A DNA stretch of 64,000 nucleotides from Siphonodentalium dalli. Its lineage: Eukaryota; Mollusca; Scaphopoda; Gadilida; Siphonodentaliidae. The notes below the pieces were generated by a model. That model ran no database searches, had not been told where the DNA came from, and saw only the letters and a list, made by a program, of their open reading frames with translations. Shown here one piece after another: positions 50,101 through 58,039 of this stretch (position 1 is its first letter; every line of letters begins with the position of its first letter). A program made the position numbers and the translations under genes. The stretch spans positions 54,615,949 to 54,679,948 of the forward strand of contig CP136065.1 in NCBI GenBank assembly GCA_032622095.1, read 5' to 3'.

Positions 50101-53100
50101 CGGACGGACGGACAGGTGCAAAACAGTATACCCCCCTTTTTTTTTTTAAAGGGGGTATAATAATACTAACGGCTGATGTCGGAGAGATATTAATAATACT
50201 AACGGCTGATGTCGGAGATATATTAATAATACCAACGGCTGATGTCGGAGAGATATTAATAACACTACCGGCTGATGTCGGAGATATATTAATAATACTA
50301 ACGGCTGATGTCGGAGAGATTTGTGGCTGTTCCATCAGGGTTCCGGATAAACTTCTCAACTAGTTCATCGAGAGACTGGGCATCCCTCATCTGGTATTTT
50401 AGCTCGTCCAAGGACGCTGTCTGAAATACGGGAGTAGATGTCAAATGTGAGTTTTTTTTAGTTAAGCATATTTTATTGCCAATACATGCAACGGTATATG
50501 ACAGACAGGGGTTGTGGTACAAGTGCTAACCGTTTAGATATGCCCCGCTCCTCACAATTTGACAATAAGTAATGAAATGATGCGGCAATACAATACAACA
50601 TTAAGGCTTCAATGAGAGTAACATATATAGGATGAAACAAGGAGAGTGAAATCAGAAAGAGGAGCTGACGAGGAGAAAGGAAGGAGAAGCTGACTCCACG
50701 AAACTACCACACCTGTATGCGTTTGTTGAACTTTGTTTACAATGAGTCAGTACAAGTGAAGCGTTTTATTTTGGAAATGTATTTTTGGACGGCAATAACA
50801 ATTTTTTCGCTTGCGGCAAGGCTCAGGCGGGGATTTCCCATTAACATATTCTCCAACGTCACAGGACCATGGCGTCTGAGGCTATTGAACAACTCTGTAC
50901 GATGGTTGGAATAGAGGGGACATTCGAAGAAATAGTGGTAGGCATCTTCAATGGTATTTCCACATTCGCAATTGTAGTGCTCTGATATATGGTTACTGTA
51001 TTTATCCCACAATAGGTCGCTACAACCACAATACTTTAGCAATGAGCAATATTCAGGTTCCGGTTCCCAACTAGAAAGTAATTCGGGGGCTGAGGGGGTT
51101 TACTGGATATATATTTTTAAAAGAGGTCACTAAAGATTGCGACCTTGTGCCAGGGTCTAGTTTGTTCCATTCATTGGCGCTGGATGGGAAAAAAGACATT
51201 TTGAATGATGGCTTTGCACTCAACGGTTCAAAATTCGATCCATATCTTAGATTATGATCAGATTTGGCTGCGACTTTCCGTGGTAATAAATCTATAAGAT
51301 ATTAGTAGGGGGCTTTATGGAGTATCTTTTTTTGGAAAGTGATCATTTTTTTCGAATGTCTTCGGGTTGACAGTGTTTGCCACCCCAAGTCATAAAGAAG
51401 ACGCTCTCTTGAGTGATGTGAGTTGAAGCAGCACATATATAATATTCAATCCTCAAATTAAACGTTGTAATCACTCGCTTTTGTGGCGATCCCTGTGTGT
51501 GTATCCCGTTATTTAGTTAATAAAAATATTTTCTTATTTTAGGATCACATATCAAAATGATATATGATCCTGCGTTCATTGAGCCACGAGTGACCCCTGA
51601 GACGAGGATCACATATTATATGATACCCTATCCTACGGAGGATCACATATTGTTTGATATCTACACCCGTGCGCATGGCCTGGTTCACACCACATGTCCC
51701 ATAACTCAACCGGAAACAACAGAACCAATTCTGATGAAGATTTGTGAGGAGATTCGTGAAGCTCCATGAGAGCTAACCATTCCATGACTGGAGCTTCCTG
51801 AAATTTTGCGAGACCCTGTGCCAATGCATTCTCTCTTATATATGTTTGTTTGTGTGTAATCGATGAACTCGAAAACGGCCGACCCGATTTCGATGAAACT
51901 TGGTATGTGGGGGTATTTTCGGCCGGGGGGGGGGGGGGGGGGGGGGGGTGACATAGGCCTATTGATTTTCAGATCCGAGGTCAACTTTTCACGTGCCGAG
52001 GTGAAATCTGTTTTTACGCTGTATTACGGGACTTTCATTTGAGTTCGGTGCTTACAAATCGATTCGAAACAGCGCGAATAATAAAATGACAGTCATAATA
52101 ATGACACTGTGAGAATCTTTCGTGTTTCCTATTTCCAACGATATATAATGCGTATGTATCCGTTTTAGTTATCTGCCTCAATTATCAAGCAGAAGTGGTA
52201 CTATCTTCAATCAGGATAAAAACAATGTGTAACTTATATGACGTCGTTAGAGGTAATAACGTTAGATCACGTTAACGCTTAACCGGCCTTAAACGTCGCC
52301 TATATACGATAATGCATTGGCCTAACAATATTGACCTTGTAAACCAGTGCATTGTCTTATACAGCGAGACTTCATGTGGCAGACTTGCATATATAAGAGA
52401 ATGCACTGGCACACAGTCTTATTGCCCCAGCGCAACTCCCGTCAATAAAGGGTTAAATCTCTAGCTGAGTGGCAGACTATTTATCAAACCGACGCGTGCT
52501 GATCTAGGAGGCAGAGGGCGTTTCTGGTTTGAAATTTCGATAAGACAATTGTGGCCAACGATCCCAGAAGGTTAATGTGATTGTCAGGATGTGCTAAAAA
52601 AATATGAAGATGGTGCCATGTGAGTTACACATCTACATACATCATTTCATGGTACGTGATCAACAGATCAAAGCATCTCTACGATGCATGGACAGCAGAC
52701 GCTCCAAGTAAATATCACTATATAACCGACGAATGCACGATTCGACAAGCATGTGCAGATGACTGGTTCGAGCAAGTCATTGTGCCACATGCTAGTCATT
52801 TGGCGGAAAAAACATAATACTTGGAGGCAATTCGAAATTTTGAGTAGTCACACATCTGTGCGTATAACGGATGTACCATGATGGTCTGTAAATTTACTCC
52901 AAATTCTACACATTTCACGCACCCTTTTGGTGATGCCTTCTATGTCTATGAAGAGCTACTGGAGGCAGATCTTGAATGAGCGGAACATGATGATAGAATG
53001 CAGAAGATGTCACGGCTATTCCCATACTGAAATACGTCACGGACAATATCGACACCATCCGATATCTGAAAGTGTGGAACCATGCCATTAGGTCCGAATG

Positions 53101-56100
53101 AAGTCTTGAAAAGGTTACAGCCGCTGCCTTCGATTGCACTCACAGTCTATTAGTTCAATCGCTAACTTACTGCCGACAATATTAACACATATTTCGTCTA
53201 GAAGAATTGAGTGATGTCGTCTGCCAAATCGACGGGCGAATAAATAAAATGTCTATCAGGAAAAAGTTTTTTCAAGGACAATTTCAAAGTACTGAATCAG
53301 AGAATGGCAAGCGATATATTTGACATTTAAAGATACGGGCGGCGTTGGCGATGGGTTTGCTGTTAAAATATTCACCTCCGCCAAAAACCGCCATAAACAG
53401 AAAGAATAGTAAAATATAAACAGACTTTGTTCTTATATCAATCAGAAATATGGCATAAACAGTACGCTATTATCAACTGTTTTCCTATGTTATGTAAACA
53501 AAAGCAAAAAACGTTACAGAACCTGGCTTTTGTTTATATCCGGATATGGTAAACATAAAGAGCGTTTTATTTGTTACTGTTTTCCTGATATGGAAATAAT
53601 AAAGAGCGTTTATATCATTTGTGTGTGATTAACCAATAGAATTGCGCTGTGGTATGTAAACAGAAGCAAAACTTCTGTAACACGAACATGCTCTTGTTTA
53701 CGCACACCATGCATCGTATGTCTTGACGACAATATACTATATTTACGCGCTGATTATGTTTGGCATATGAACAAAACTATATATTTTTTAATATTCCTTC
53801 TGTTGATGGCGATTTGAACAAATATGAATATTTCTGCAACGAACGCCGCCCGTGCCTTTAAAATGATTGACATGCATAACAATACGAATATTTTCAGGAA
53901 TGACATTCGTATGTCAATATCGATATACTTTTTTTCGGATTTTGTTTTTGGGATCCACTGGAGGGAGTTGAATTTGAATCGAGTATTTCAGCGTTTGAAC
54001 AGCCAATGTCGTCACATGTGTGTGAAGTTAGTTCGACATTCGATATTCATTCGATATTCGCGTGAAGTAAGTTCGACATTCATTCGACATTCGTGTGAAG
54101 TAAGTTCGACATTTGATATTCATTCGATATTCGTGTGGAATTAGTTCGACTTTGGACTTGTGGTTGGACATGTGCATTTCTCATTTGGAAGCGATTATAA
54201 TTGTCAAATTTCAGCTCAATCAGTTAGTATAGCCTGCGCTCTCTATATAGCTATCACATGAAAGTGAAAATGTTCCAAGTCCAGCAATGGTCTGGAAAAC
54301 AGGAACAGCGCGGAATTTCGGACGATATTTTAGTGGGAGAGCACGAATTGGACTCATGGCGCACTCACGTAAATTTGTTTTTTTCTAATTTTCTAAGTGG
54401 CGAATATCGAATGAATATCGAACGTCGAACTAACTTCACACGCCTATGTGGTCACACCTTGTAGCGATATGAGTACAATGCCGACACAGATGCGTCCTGG
54501 ATCTCGAGTAAACTCAACTGGGTCTTGCACGCGGTTCGCATACGCGAATATAGTTATATGACATTGTAGAAATTGTCGTCGCTAAAATGAATGACAGACG
54601 TAATTATTCAAGTAGTCATATGTAATGACCCGGAAATTAATTTTGAAGTTCCGAAGACAATGGAGTTATTATTTAATTCATCACATTTAACAGTGTATAA
54701 TGTATTTTCATCTGTGGCTTTTTTATCGGACAAATGCGGGTACTCCTTGGCCTATATATGTTATAGAACTTGTGTACTCGTGCTGTGAATGGTCCGACCT
54801 ATTTTGTGCACAACAATAGTCGTTTGTAGCTGTTTGCATCTTCGAATCCCCTACTGTTCCACGTACCATAGAGCGTTGGTTTCCTGTAACTCAGGGGGGG
54901 GGGGGGGGCTATAACTAACTAGCTGACAATTGCAGATCTCCCGAGGGGGTGAGGGCTAACCCTCCCCGACAGGGGGCTGTAGCCCACCCCTGACATAACG
55001 TCATCACGTTTCGCAATGAACAGGATGAGACTTGGAACAAAGTAACAAACCGTTGAAAACGATTTGGGATAGCGTGGAACCGGCCATTTCTCGAATATCC
55101 TACTCGAATGGGTCATTTTAGTGTCAAAAGAAAACTTGATATTCACACCAAACAAATTTATTAACACACTATCCAAAATGAAGACCAAGTTTACATCGCA
55201 GGGGTGTACTTTCAAGTTTAAGGGGAAAGGTTTAAGGTTAAGAGGCGGTTGGAAACTGTTTTTGTAAAAAATATCAACTTATTAAGACAACATGTCTAGA
55301 AACCTCAAAGTTTCGCGGTATTATCCACTAACCGAAGGGAAGATTATGTTCAAATTTCAGGGACGCAGCTGCTTGTTTAACCCTTTACCCAACAGAAGGG
55401 CCCTGTGCCAATGCATTCTCTTATATATGCGAGTCGACCATAGGTCGCCTCGCATATATAAGAGAATGCATTGGCTTAACACATTAAAAATTATAAAATT
55501 GTTAAAGAATGTAAGAAAAAATGGTAAAAAGTGTTAAAAAAAGATTTTTTTAGGCCAATGCATTCTCTTATATATGCGAGGCGACCTATGGTCGACTCGC
55601 ATATATAAGAGAATGCATTGGCACAGGGCATAACTGTAACTATCACAATGTGGTCAAGGAGCCGGTTCCAATGATATCCATATTTGTATGGTTCTATTGA
55701 GACAGACCGAAGATATTTTAGGCTGTTGAAGCTTTAGTTGGCCGGTTTTGGCCGTTTTGTTGGGTAAAGGGTTAAGTGGTGGCATTAGGAGGGCGTGAAT
55801 TATTATTGCACGATATTTCAAGAAATAATGGTCTGGAAAGTTCATATTTTCCAAGGAATAATATGCGATATAGGCTAAACAGGAAGACCATGTTTTCACA
55901 AGGGTGGTGCTATAGGAGGGGTGCAAACATGTTTTTGTGATTTATGCCAACAATGGCATTAGCGAAAGACATTCGACCTTTGGTTGTCAGACGGGATCTC
56001 AAGGTCATCGAAATGTGAACATTAAACTAGGCCAATTAAATGTCGACCCCTGGGCCACCTCGATCCTGATAAATCACTGCGATGCTGGAGTCCACAGGGG

Positions 56101-57917
56101 GCAGGAATCTTTTATTATTGATAATTATATAATTCTTGGGAAAGGGACACAGCGTATAAAAATGGTAGCTTCAGGATAAAAAACATGTTTTTGTCGCGCA
56201 AATGTGACAGAGTACGCCATTTTGAAAATACTCGCAGTTCTAATGTGTGACATGCGACGTGATTGGCTTATGTTTCAAAGTAAATAAAAAAAACCGAATT
56301 TGAGCATGTCAGTCATTGCCAAAGCACAGATTTTATTCATCCAACGTTAGATCTTAGTAAACGAAATGGTGTGTTGAAAAGATGCTTTTATCGTAGCGGA
56401 ATTGCGGGGGGGGGGGCGAGGTAATCAAATTTCGTCTTTCTGAAATTCTGTTTGTGACAACTTAAGTCTTTCGATGACATTTTTTGGAATTGATCTGGAT
56501 TTGATGACGAATATCTCTAGAATTATATGTCCGATTGGGACGGTGTTTGTTTATACGTGCGTTGAGTAGCCTCTTGAGCAGTGTTGGATGATGCCAATAT
56601 ATAGTGAATAATATTTGAATTTTGTTAAAGGCAATTTTTATTCTGAAGCTACTATTTTTAGAAGTTGGGTCCCTTTTCCAAGAATATATAATTATCCACA
56701 ATAAAATATTCCTGCCCCTGTACTCGACTAACTCGAGTCCATGGCACCGAATTACTGCTATCGTTTATCAGTTTCCTCCATCTGTAAAACGGACGTGATA
56801 TGGTCGAACGACTGAAACGGCGATAAACCCAAAGCAATATATATAGATTTATTGACAGATACGCCCACTATAAACCCAAACCAATATAGGTAGATGGATT
56901 TATTGACAGATACGCCCACTCGAGGCCGATGTCAAAACAATTGCATAATAAAATGTGATTATAAGTATAGTAACATAAACATACTAATGCTCAATATTTG
57001 GTTATTCACACCGTTTATGTATAGAAAGAGTTGGATCATGTGTTGCAGATGATATTACATATTTTGGGTTCATCATTTCTCAAAATTATTAAGAATTTCT
57101 GTTGCCATATTATTAACCCTTTGAGTGCCAGGTCCGATTTTTGTATTGACCCATGTACCCTGTGCCAATGCATTCTCTTATATATGCGAGTCGACCATAG
57201 GTCGCCTCGCATATATAAGAGAATGCATTGGCCTAACAATTTTTCATCATTTGTTATTATTTTTTACAATTTTTTACAATTTTAATAATTGTTTGTTATA
57301 TTCTTTAACAGGCTTATTTTGTAGGTTTAGGGCCAGGGAATCTTACGTTTTTCATGGGCATCATAATTATTACTATGAATACTTGGTGATAGTTTTGAGT
57401 TATAACATGCCCTATAGCATGCTTAAGCATACTAAAAAAAAATTCAACCAAAAAAACAATATATTAAATTTTTTTTTTTTTTTTTTTATTTGTTATTGTT
57501 TTTATGGCCGATTTTACAGAACGTAAATTAGGGCCGATGAGTTCGGCCCATGGCACTCAAAGGGTTAAAGTTCTAAGTATGTCGTTTATATCCGCAAAGA
57601 AACGACGCTCTCTTAGATTTTATAAATGGGACATCGCACAATGAAGTGTTCGTCGGTTTCTACCTCTATTCCACACTTTTTTTGCAAATTCTCTCATCAT
57701 ACTTTAGGTTGGTTCTGCCTGTCTTTCTGAAATTGCGAAAGATAATCTAACGGCGATTTTTTTTAACGAGGTTCAAATATTAAACACACCAATTCCATCG
57801 TAAGATAAGGCAATTCCATCGTAAGATAAGGCAATGTGTCAAGTGTACCCTTACCTCTCCATATACTAGCTGGAATACAGCTGCAACACACAAAGTCACC
57901 CTGAGAAAGTTCTCCAT
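37982..57917 (-). CDS. PVF: PDGF/VEGF-like secreted growth factor, five-exon gene model
   Basis: This is a predicted secreted, dimeric cystine-knot growth factor of the PDGF/VEGF family. Exons on the minus strand are 57917-57855, 50420-50303, 45919-45741, 43932-43631 and 38171-37982. Their lengths (63, 118, 179, 302, 190 nt) sum to 852 nt, that is 283 residues plus TGA. Every junction has GT and AG borders, and the phases run 0, 1, 0, 2 without conflict. Residues 1-21 are a signal peptide, 22-60 a short acidic region, 69-159 the PDGF domain, 166-222 C-x10/11-C-x-C-x-C repeats as in VEGF-C/D, 232-241 ten threonines, and 250-272 a final CxC-type cysteine cluster. N55 and N114 are N-glycosylation sequons. 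By family knowledge it should bind a receptor tyrosine kinase; that is not shown here. Introns are about 7.4, 4.4, 1.8 and 5.5 kb and full of repeats. Small extra or alternative exons cannot be excluded without transcripts. Confidence 0.88.
39380..40780 (+). pseudogene. 5'-truncated LINE 3' part (RT C-terminal domain) in intron 4
   Basis: On the plus strand, antisense to the host gene, 39,398-39,943 encodes LGPSEWGFDNN, ESVQRKFLKHILGL, STPTFMIYGESGKLPLE. A frame change leads to 39,889-40,272 with CEFRTSNHKLPIE, the knuckle-like CPLCD and GDEFHYLF. This is the C-terminal region typical of a LINE family common in invertebrates. The usual closing Cys of the knuckle is Arg here. The 3' UTR runs to about 40,780 and ends GAATAAAGAATTGAATTGAATTGG, a short (GAATT)n tail. 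It is decayed but the boundaries are informative. Confidence 0.8.
41756..41986 (-). pseudogene. LINE RT C-terminal fragment in intron 4
   Basis: The minus-strand frame encodes LPQHLISALVKFRTANHRLS with ELSRW, the same region as CEFRTSNHKLPIE in the copy at 40 kb but from a different subfamily. It is short, and the knuckle part that should follow is too decayed to trace with confidence. Confidence 0.6.
42311..42754. mobile_element. TTAA-bounded MITE, family A, in intron 4
   Basis: A 444-bp unit between TTAA 42307-42310 and TTAA 42755-42758. The ends are CCCTTTACCCAACAAAACGG and GTTCTGTTGGGTAAAGGG. Palindromes are at 42460-42528 and 42660-42728. It is nearly colinear with the copy at 22.1 kb, including TTCAACAGCCTAAAATATCTT and ATTGGAACCGGTTCATTGAC. 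Confidence 0.88.
42847..43212 (-). mobile_element. TTAA-bounded MITE, family C, copy 2, in intron 4
   Basis: A 366-bp inverted counterpart of 6,168-6,532. TTAA lies at 42843-42846 and 43213-43216. The ends are AGTGATATGAAACAC and CATAGTATGTCT. Confidence 0.8.
43631..43932 (-). CDS. PVF: Growth-factor exon 4: end of PDGF domain and BR3P-type cysteine repeats
   Basis: The acceptor is GGTATACCACAG|TTG, phase 0. The donor is TGC AG|GTTAGT, phase 2. Residues 121-220 begin with the receptor-face strands and finish the cystine-knot domain at FQVQEHQACSTQC. The EHxxC part is the usual family ending, but the second cysteine of CxC is replaced by threonine and a cysteine sits two residues later. Then follow C166-x11-CRCVC and C188-x10-CGCVC, and C209-x10-C220, completed by exon 5. 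This is the Balbiani-ring/silk-type motif found in the C-terminal propeptide of VEGF-C and VEGF-D. An alternative acceptor (TTTCCAG|GTC) 18 nt downstream is possible and would also keep frame. Confidence 0.9.
45450..45700. repeat. Old relative of the family A palindrome in intron 2/3 border region
   Basis: 45,486-45,562 is a palindrome with the family A arms but a different loop (CGAGTCTCCCACAGGAAACTCG) and an extra AATTTCTCT. A second, more diverged copy follows at about 45,590-45,655. GGAAGCTCCAATCATG at 45,677-45,692 matches the complement of 51,775-51,795, so both belong to one older element. It lies within 50 bp of exon 3. Confidence 0.6.
45741..45919 (-). CDS. PVF: Growth-factor exon 3: first half of the PDGF/VEGF domain
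   Basis: The acceptor is TTTATCCACAG|TT, phase 1, after a pyrimidine tract. The donor is CTG AAG|GTGGGT, phase 0. It encodes residues 61-120 and holds the family signature: CSPR at C69, FPRC at C92, then five residues and QCGGC (C98, C101), then DCRPT (C109) and an N-Q-T sequon at N114. C69, C92, C98, C101 and C109 align with VEGF-A C26, C51, C57, C60 and C68. The residue after CGGC is glycine where the family usually has a further cysteine. This exon alone makes the family call secure. Confidence 0.92.
46591..46955. mobile_element. TTAA-bounded MITE, family A, in intron 2
   Basis: A 365-bp unit between TTAA 46587-46590 and TTAA 46956-46959. It has one complete palindrome (46739-46807) and one that has lost part of its centre (46875-46929, arms intact except single changes). 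The internal AT-rich part is shortened compared with the 429-444-bp copies. Confidence 0.85.
46960..48437. other. Intron 2 sequence without recognisable features
   Basis: AT-rich intronic DNA with a short poly-C tract at about 47,652-47,661. No gene or repeat is recognised. Confidence 0.4.
48438..49092. repeat. 33-bp minisatellite carrying the exon 2 splice donor, distal array
   Basis: About 20 units of GGCTGATGTCGGAGAGATAT plus TAATAATACTAAC. Complemented, each reads CTCTCCGACATCAGCC then GTTAGTATTATTAA, which is the end of exon 2 followed by its donor and first intron bases. Roughly two thirds of units keep GT at the donor position; the others have AT. Because 33 is a multiple of three, frames of 217-291 codons stay open on both strands, but these are not genes. 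Confidence 0.95.
49093..50157. mobile_element. Repeat block inserted in the minisatellite: ~174-bp units, (GGAC)n and terminal hairpin
   Basis: Five units begin at about 49,209, 49,380, 49,555, 49,729 and 49,903 and share AACAAAGATGAATAACTC, TTTAATGTCCTCATAGT and GTGAACATCCATACCAAAT. The block ends in GGACGGAC repeats (50,046-50,118), then TATACCCCCC, a T run and GGGGGTATA. That is a terminal stem-loop resembling RTE-type non-LTR tails of molluscs. The minisatellite resumes immediately after it. Confidence 0.65.
50158..50321. repeat. 33-bp minisatellite, proximal array overlapping exon 2
   Basis: Five units. The one nearest the gene (50,298-50,321) is the genuine exon 2 end and donor. Upstream of it the exon sequence departs from the unit (ACAAAT in place of TTAATA), which marks the border between unique exon and amplified copy. 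Confidence 0.92.
50303..50420 (-). CDS. PVF: Growth-factor exon 2: acidic propeptide-like region
   Basis: The acceptor is a pyrimidine-rich tract ending TATTTCAG|ACA, phase 0. The exon encodes residues 22-60, a charged, probably helical stretch with two SLDEL-like blocks (ASLDEL, QSLDEL) and an N-L-S glycosylation sequon at N55. The donor reads AGC C|GTTAGT, phase 1, the only GT in the exon whose phase fits exon 3. Reading past it meets a TAG stop at once (CGT TAG). The last ~15 exon bases plus the donor and ~15 intron bases are the sequence repeated in the adjacent 33-bp minisatellite. Family members commonly have a variable region before the cystine knot. No specific function can be assigned to this one. 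Confidence 0.78.
50737..51430 (-). pseudogene. LINE RT C-terminal fragment in intron 1
   Basis: Minus-strand translation gives ERLLYDLGWQTLSTRR, NLRYGSNFEPLSAKPSF, FFPSSANEWNKLDP and then CECGNTIEDAYHYFFECPLY. This is the end of a LINE reverse transcriptase with its CxC...H...C knuckle. At least two stops or frameshifts interrupt it. It lies in sense with the host gene. It is a different family from the copies at 26 and 40 kb. Confidence 0.8.
51540..51830. repeat. GGATCACATAT direct repeats and old palindrome half
   Basis: GATCACATAT occurs three times (51,543, 51,607, 51,641), each followed by a variant of TGATA. GGAGCTTCCTGAAATTTTGCG leads into CCTGTGCCAATGCATTCTC at 51,817, a single arm of the family A palindrome. 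This is the partner of the remnant at 45.5-45.7 kb. Confidence 0.5.
51925..51948. repeat. G24 homopolymer
   Basis: 24 consecutive guanines on the plus strand, so cytosines in the pre-mRNA of the host gene. It may form a quadruplex, and its true length is uncertain in any assembly. Confidence 0.9.
52300..52460. repeat. Diverged family A palindrome and end
   Basis: CCAGTGCATTGTCTTATA at 52,344 pairs with TATATAAGAGAATGCACTGG at 52,390-52,409. AATAAAGGGTTAAA near 52,444-52,457 is a degenerate right end. This is an older subfamily with the loop CTTCATGTGGCAG. Confidence 0.55.
52620..52980 (+). pseudogene. pogo/Tigger-like (CENP-B-type DDE) transposase relic in intron 1
   Basis: In one plus-strand phase I read LYDAWTADAPS, DDWFEQVIVPHASHL and, after two stops, FTPNSTHFTHPFGDAFY. 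These match the order of DDE_1 transposases (a FEDWF...PH block, then PPNSTHxTQPLDVAF). The last catalytic Asp motif is altered (PFGD for PLD), and the GDNLSSH block with the second Asp is unrecognisable. It is antisense to the host gene and long inactive. Confidence 0.65.
53331..53857 (+). mobile_element. TTAA-bounded MITE, family B, in intron 1
   Basis: A 527-bp unit, the longest copy, between TTAA 53327-53330 and TTAA 53858-53861. The ends AGATACGGGCGGCG and CGCCGCCCGTGCCT form a clear terminal inverted repeat, which best defines the family ends. Internally it is closer to the copy at 22.5 kb (AAACAAAAGCAAAAAACG) than to copy 1. Confidence 0.9.
53990..54470. repeat. Fold-back with (CGAATATCGAATGAAT)-type repeats
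   Basis: GTGTGAAGTTAGTTCGACATTCGATATTC at about 54,020 and two tandem variants of it (to 54,150) are inverted at 54,400-54,455 (GAATATCGAATGAATATCG, GTCGAACTAACTTCACAC). The centre of about 250 bp is unique. No target duplication was identified. Confidence 0.65.
54894..54908. repeat. G15 homopolymer
   Basis: Followed within 100 bp by GC-rich short inverted repeats (GAGGGGGTGAGGG / CCCTCCCC). Confidence 0.9.
55381..55771. mobile_element. TTAA-bounded MITE, family A, inverted copy in intron 1
   Basis: A 391-bp unit between TTAA 55377-55380 and TTAA 55772-55775. It runs in the opposite sense to the copies at 22, 42 and 46 kb: the long asymmetric end (AAGATATTTTAGGCTGTTGAA) is on the right. Palindromes are at 55407-55475 and 55554-55622. 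Confidence 0.88.
56845..56935. repeat. Short tandem duplication
   Basis: GATTTATTGACAGATACGCCCACT occurs at 56,846 and again at 56,903, with TAAACCCAAACCAATATA-like sequence between and before. The unit is about 57 bp, in two copies. Confidence 0.8.
57117..57564. mobile_element. TTAA-bounded MITE, family A subfamily with CTTTGAGTGCC ends
   Basis: A 448-bp unit between TTAA 57113-57116 and TTAA 57565-57568. Ends are CCCTTTGAGTGCCAGG and CATGGCACTCAAAGGG, which differ from the other family A copies. It holds one perfect palindrome (57164-57232) of the standard type. The right half has no second palindrome but a T18-class run and unique sequence. It lies about 290 bp from exon 1. Confidence 0.82.
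57855..57917 (-). CDS. PVF: Growth-factor exon 1: start codon and signal peptide
   Basis: The 21 codons begin at ATG 57917-57915 with a good start context (A at -3, G at +4). An in-frame TAG lies four codons upstream, so the start is well bounded. The peptide begins MENFLRVTLC, has a hydrophobic core, and ends near a small-residue cleavage region (VYGE), a classical secretion signal. The donor is GAG|GTAAGG, phase 0. It joins cleanly to the phase-0 acceptor at 50420. A longer open frame covers the same DNA in another phase, but it has no family resemblance and ignores this donor. I see no clear TATA box upstream, so the transcription start and any 5' non-coding exon are unknown. Confidence 0.82.
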
Positions 57918-58039
57918 TGTCCAACACTATTTGACGACTTCTCACAATGGAACAAACACAAGACCCAGTTTCACATCGAACTCCAGGCACTCGTCGTAAG
58001 CACCCACTGCTAATATTAATGGGACCTGTTTCCTTCAAA

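Noticed and set aside
48438-50321. CRISPR-like array
   Set aside because: Units are head-to-tail with no unique spacers, and the genome is eukaryotic.
57763-58038. 91-codon minus-strand frame with several cysteines overlapping exon 1
   Set aside because: Its cysteine pattern matches no family, and it reads through the good donor at 57,854. The overlapping MENF frame has a signal peptide, a stop upstream and a matching splice phase.
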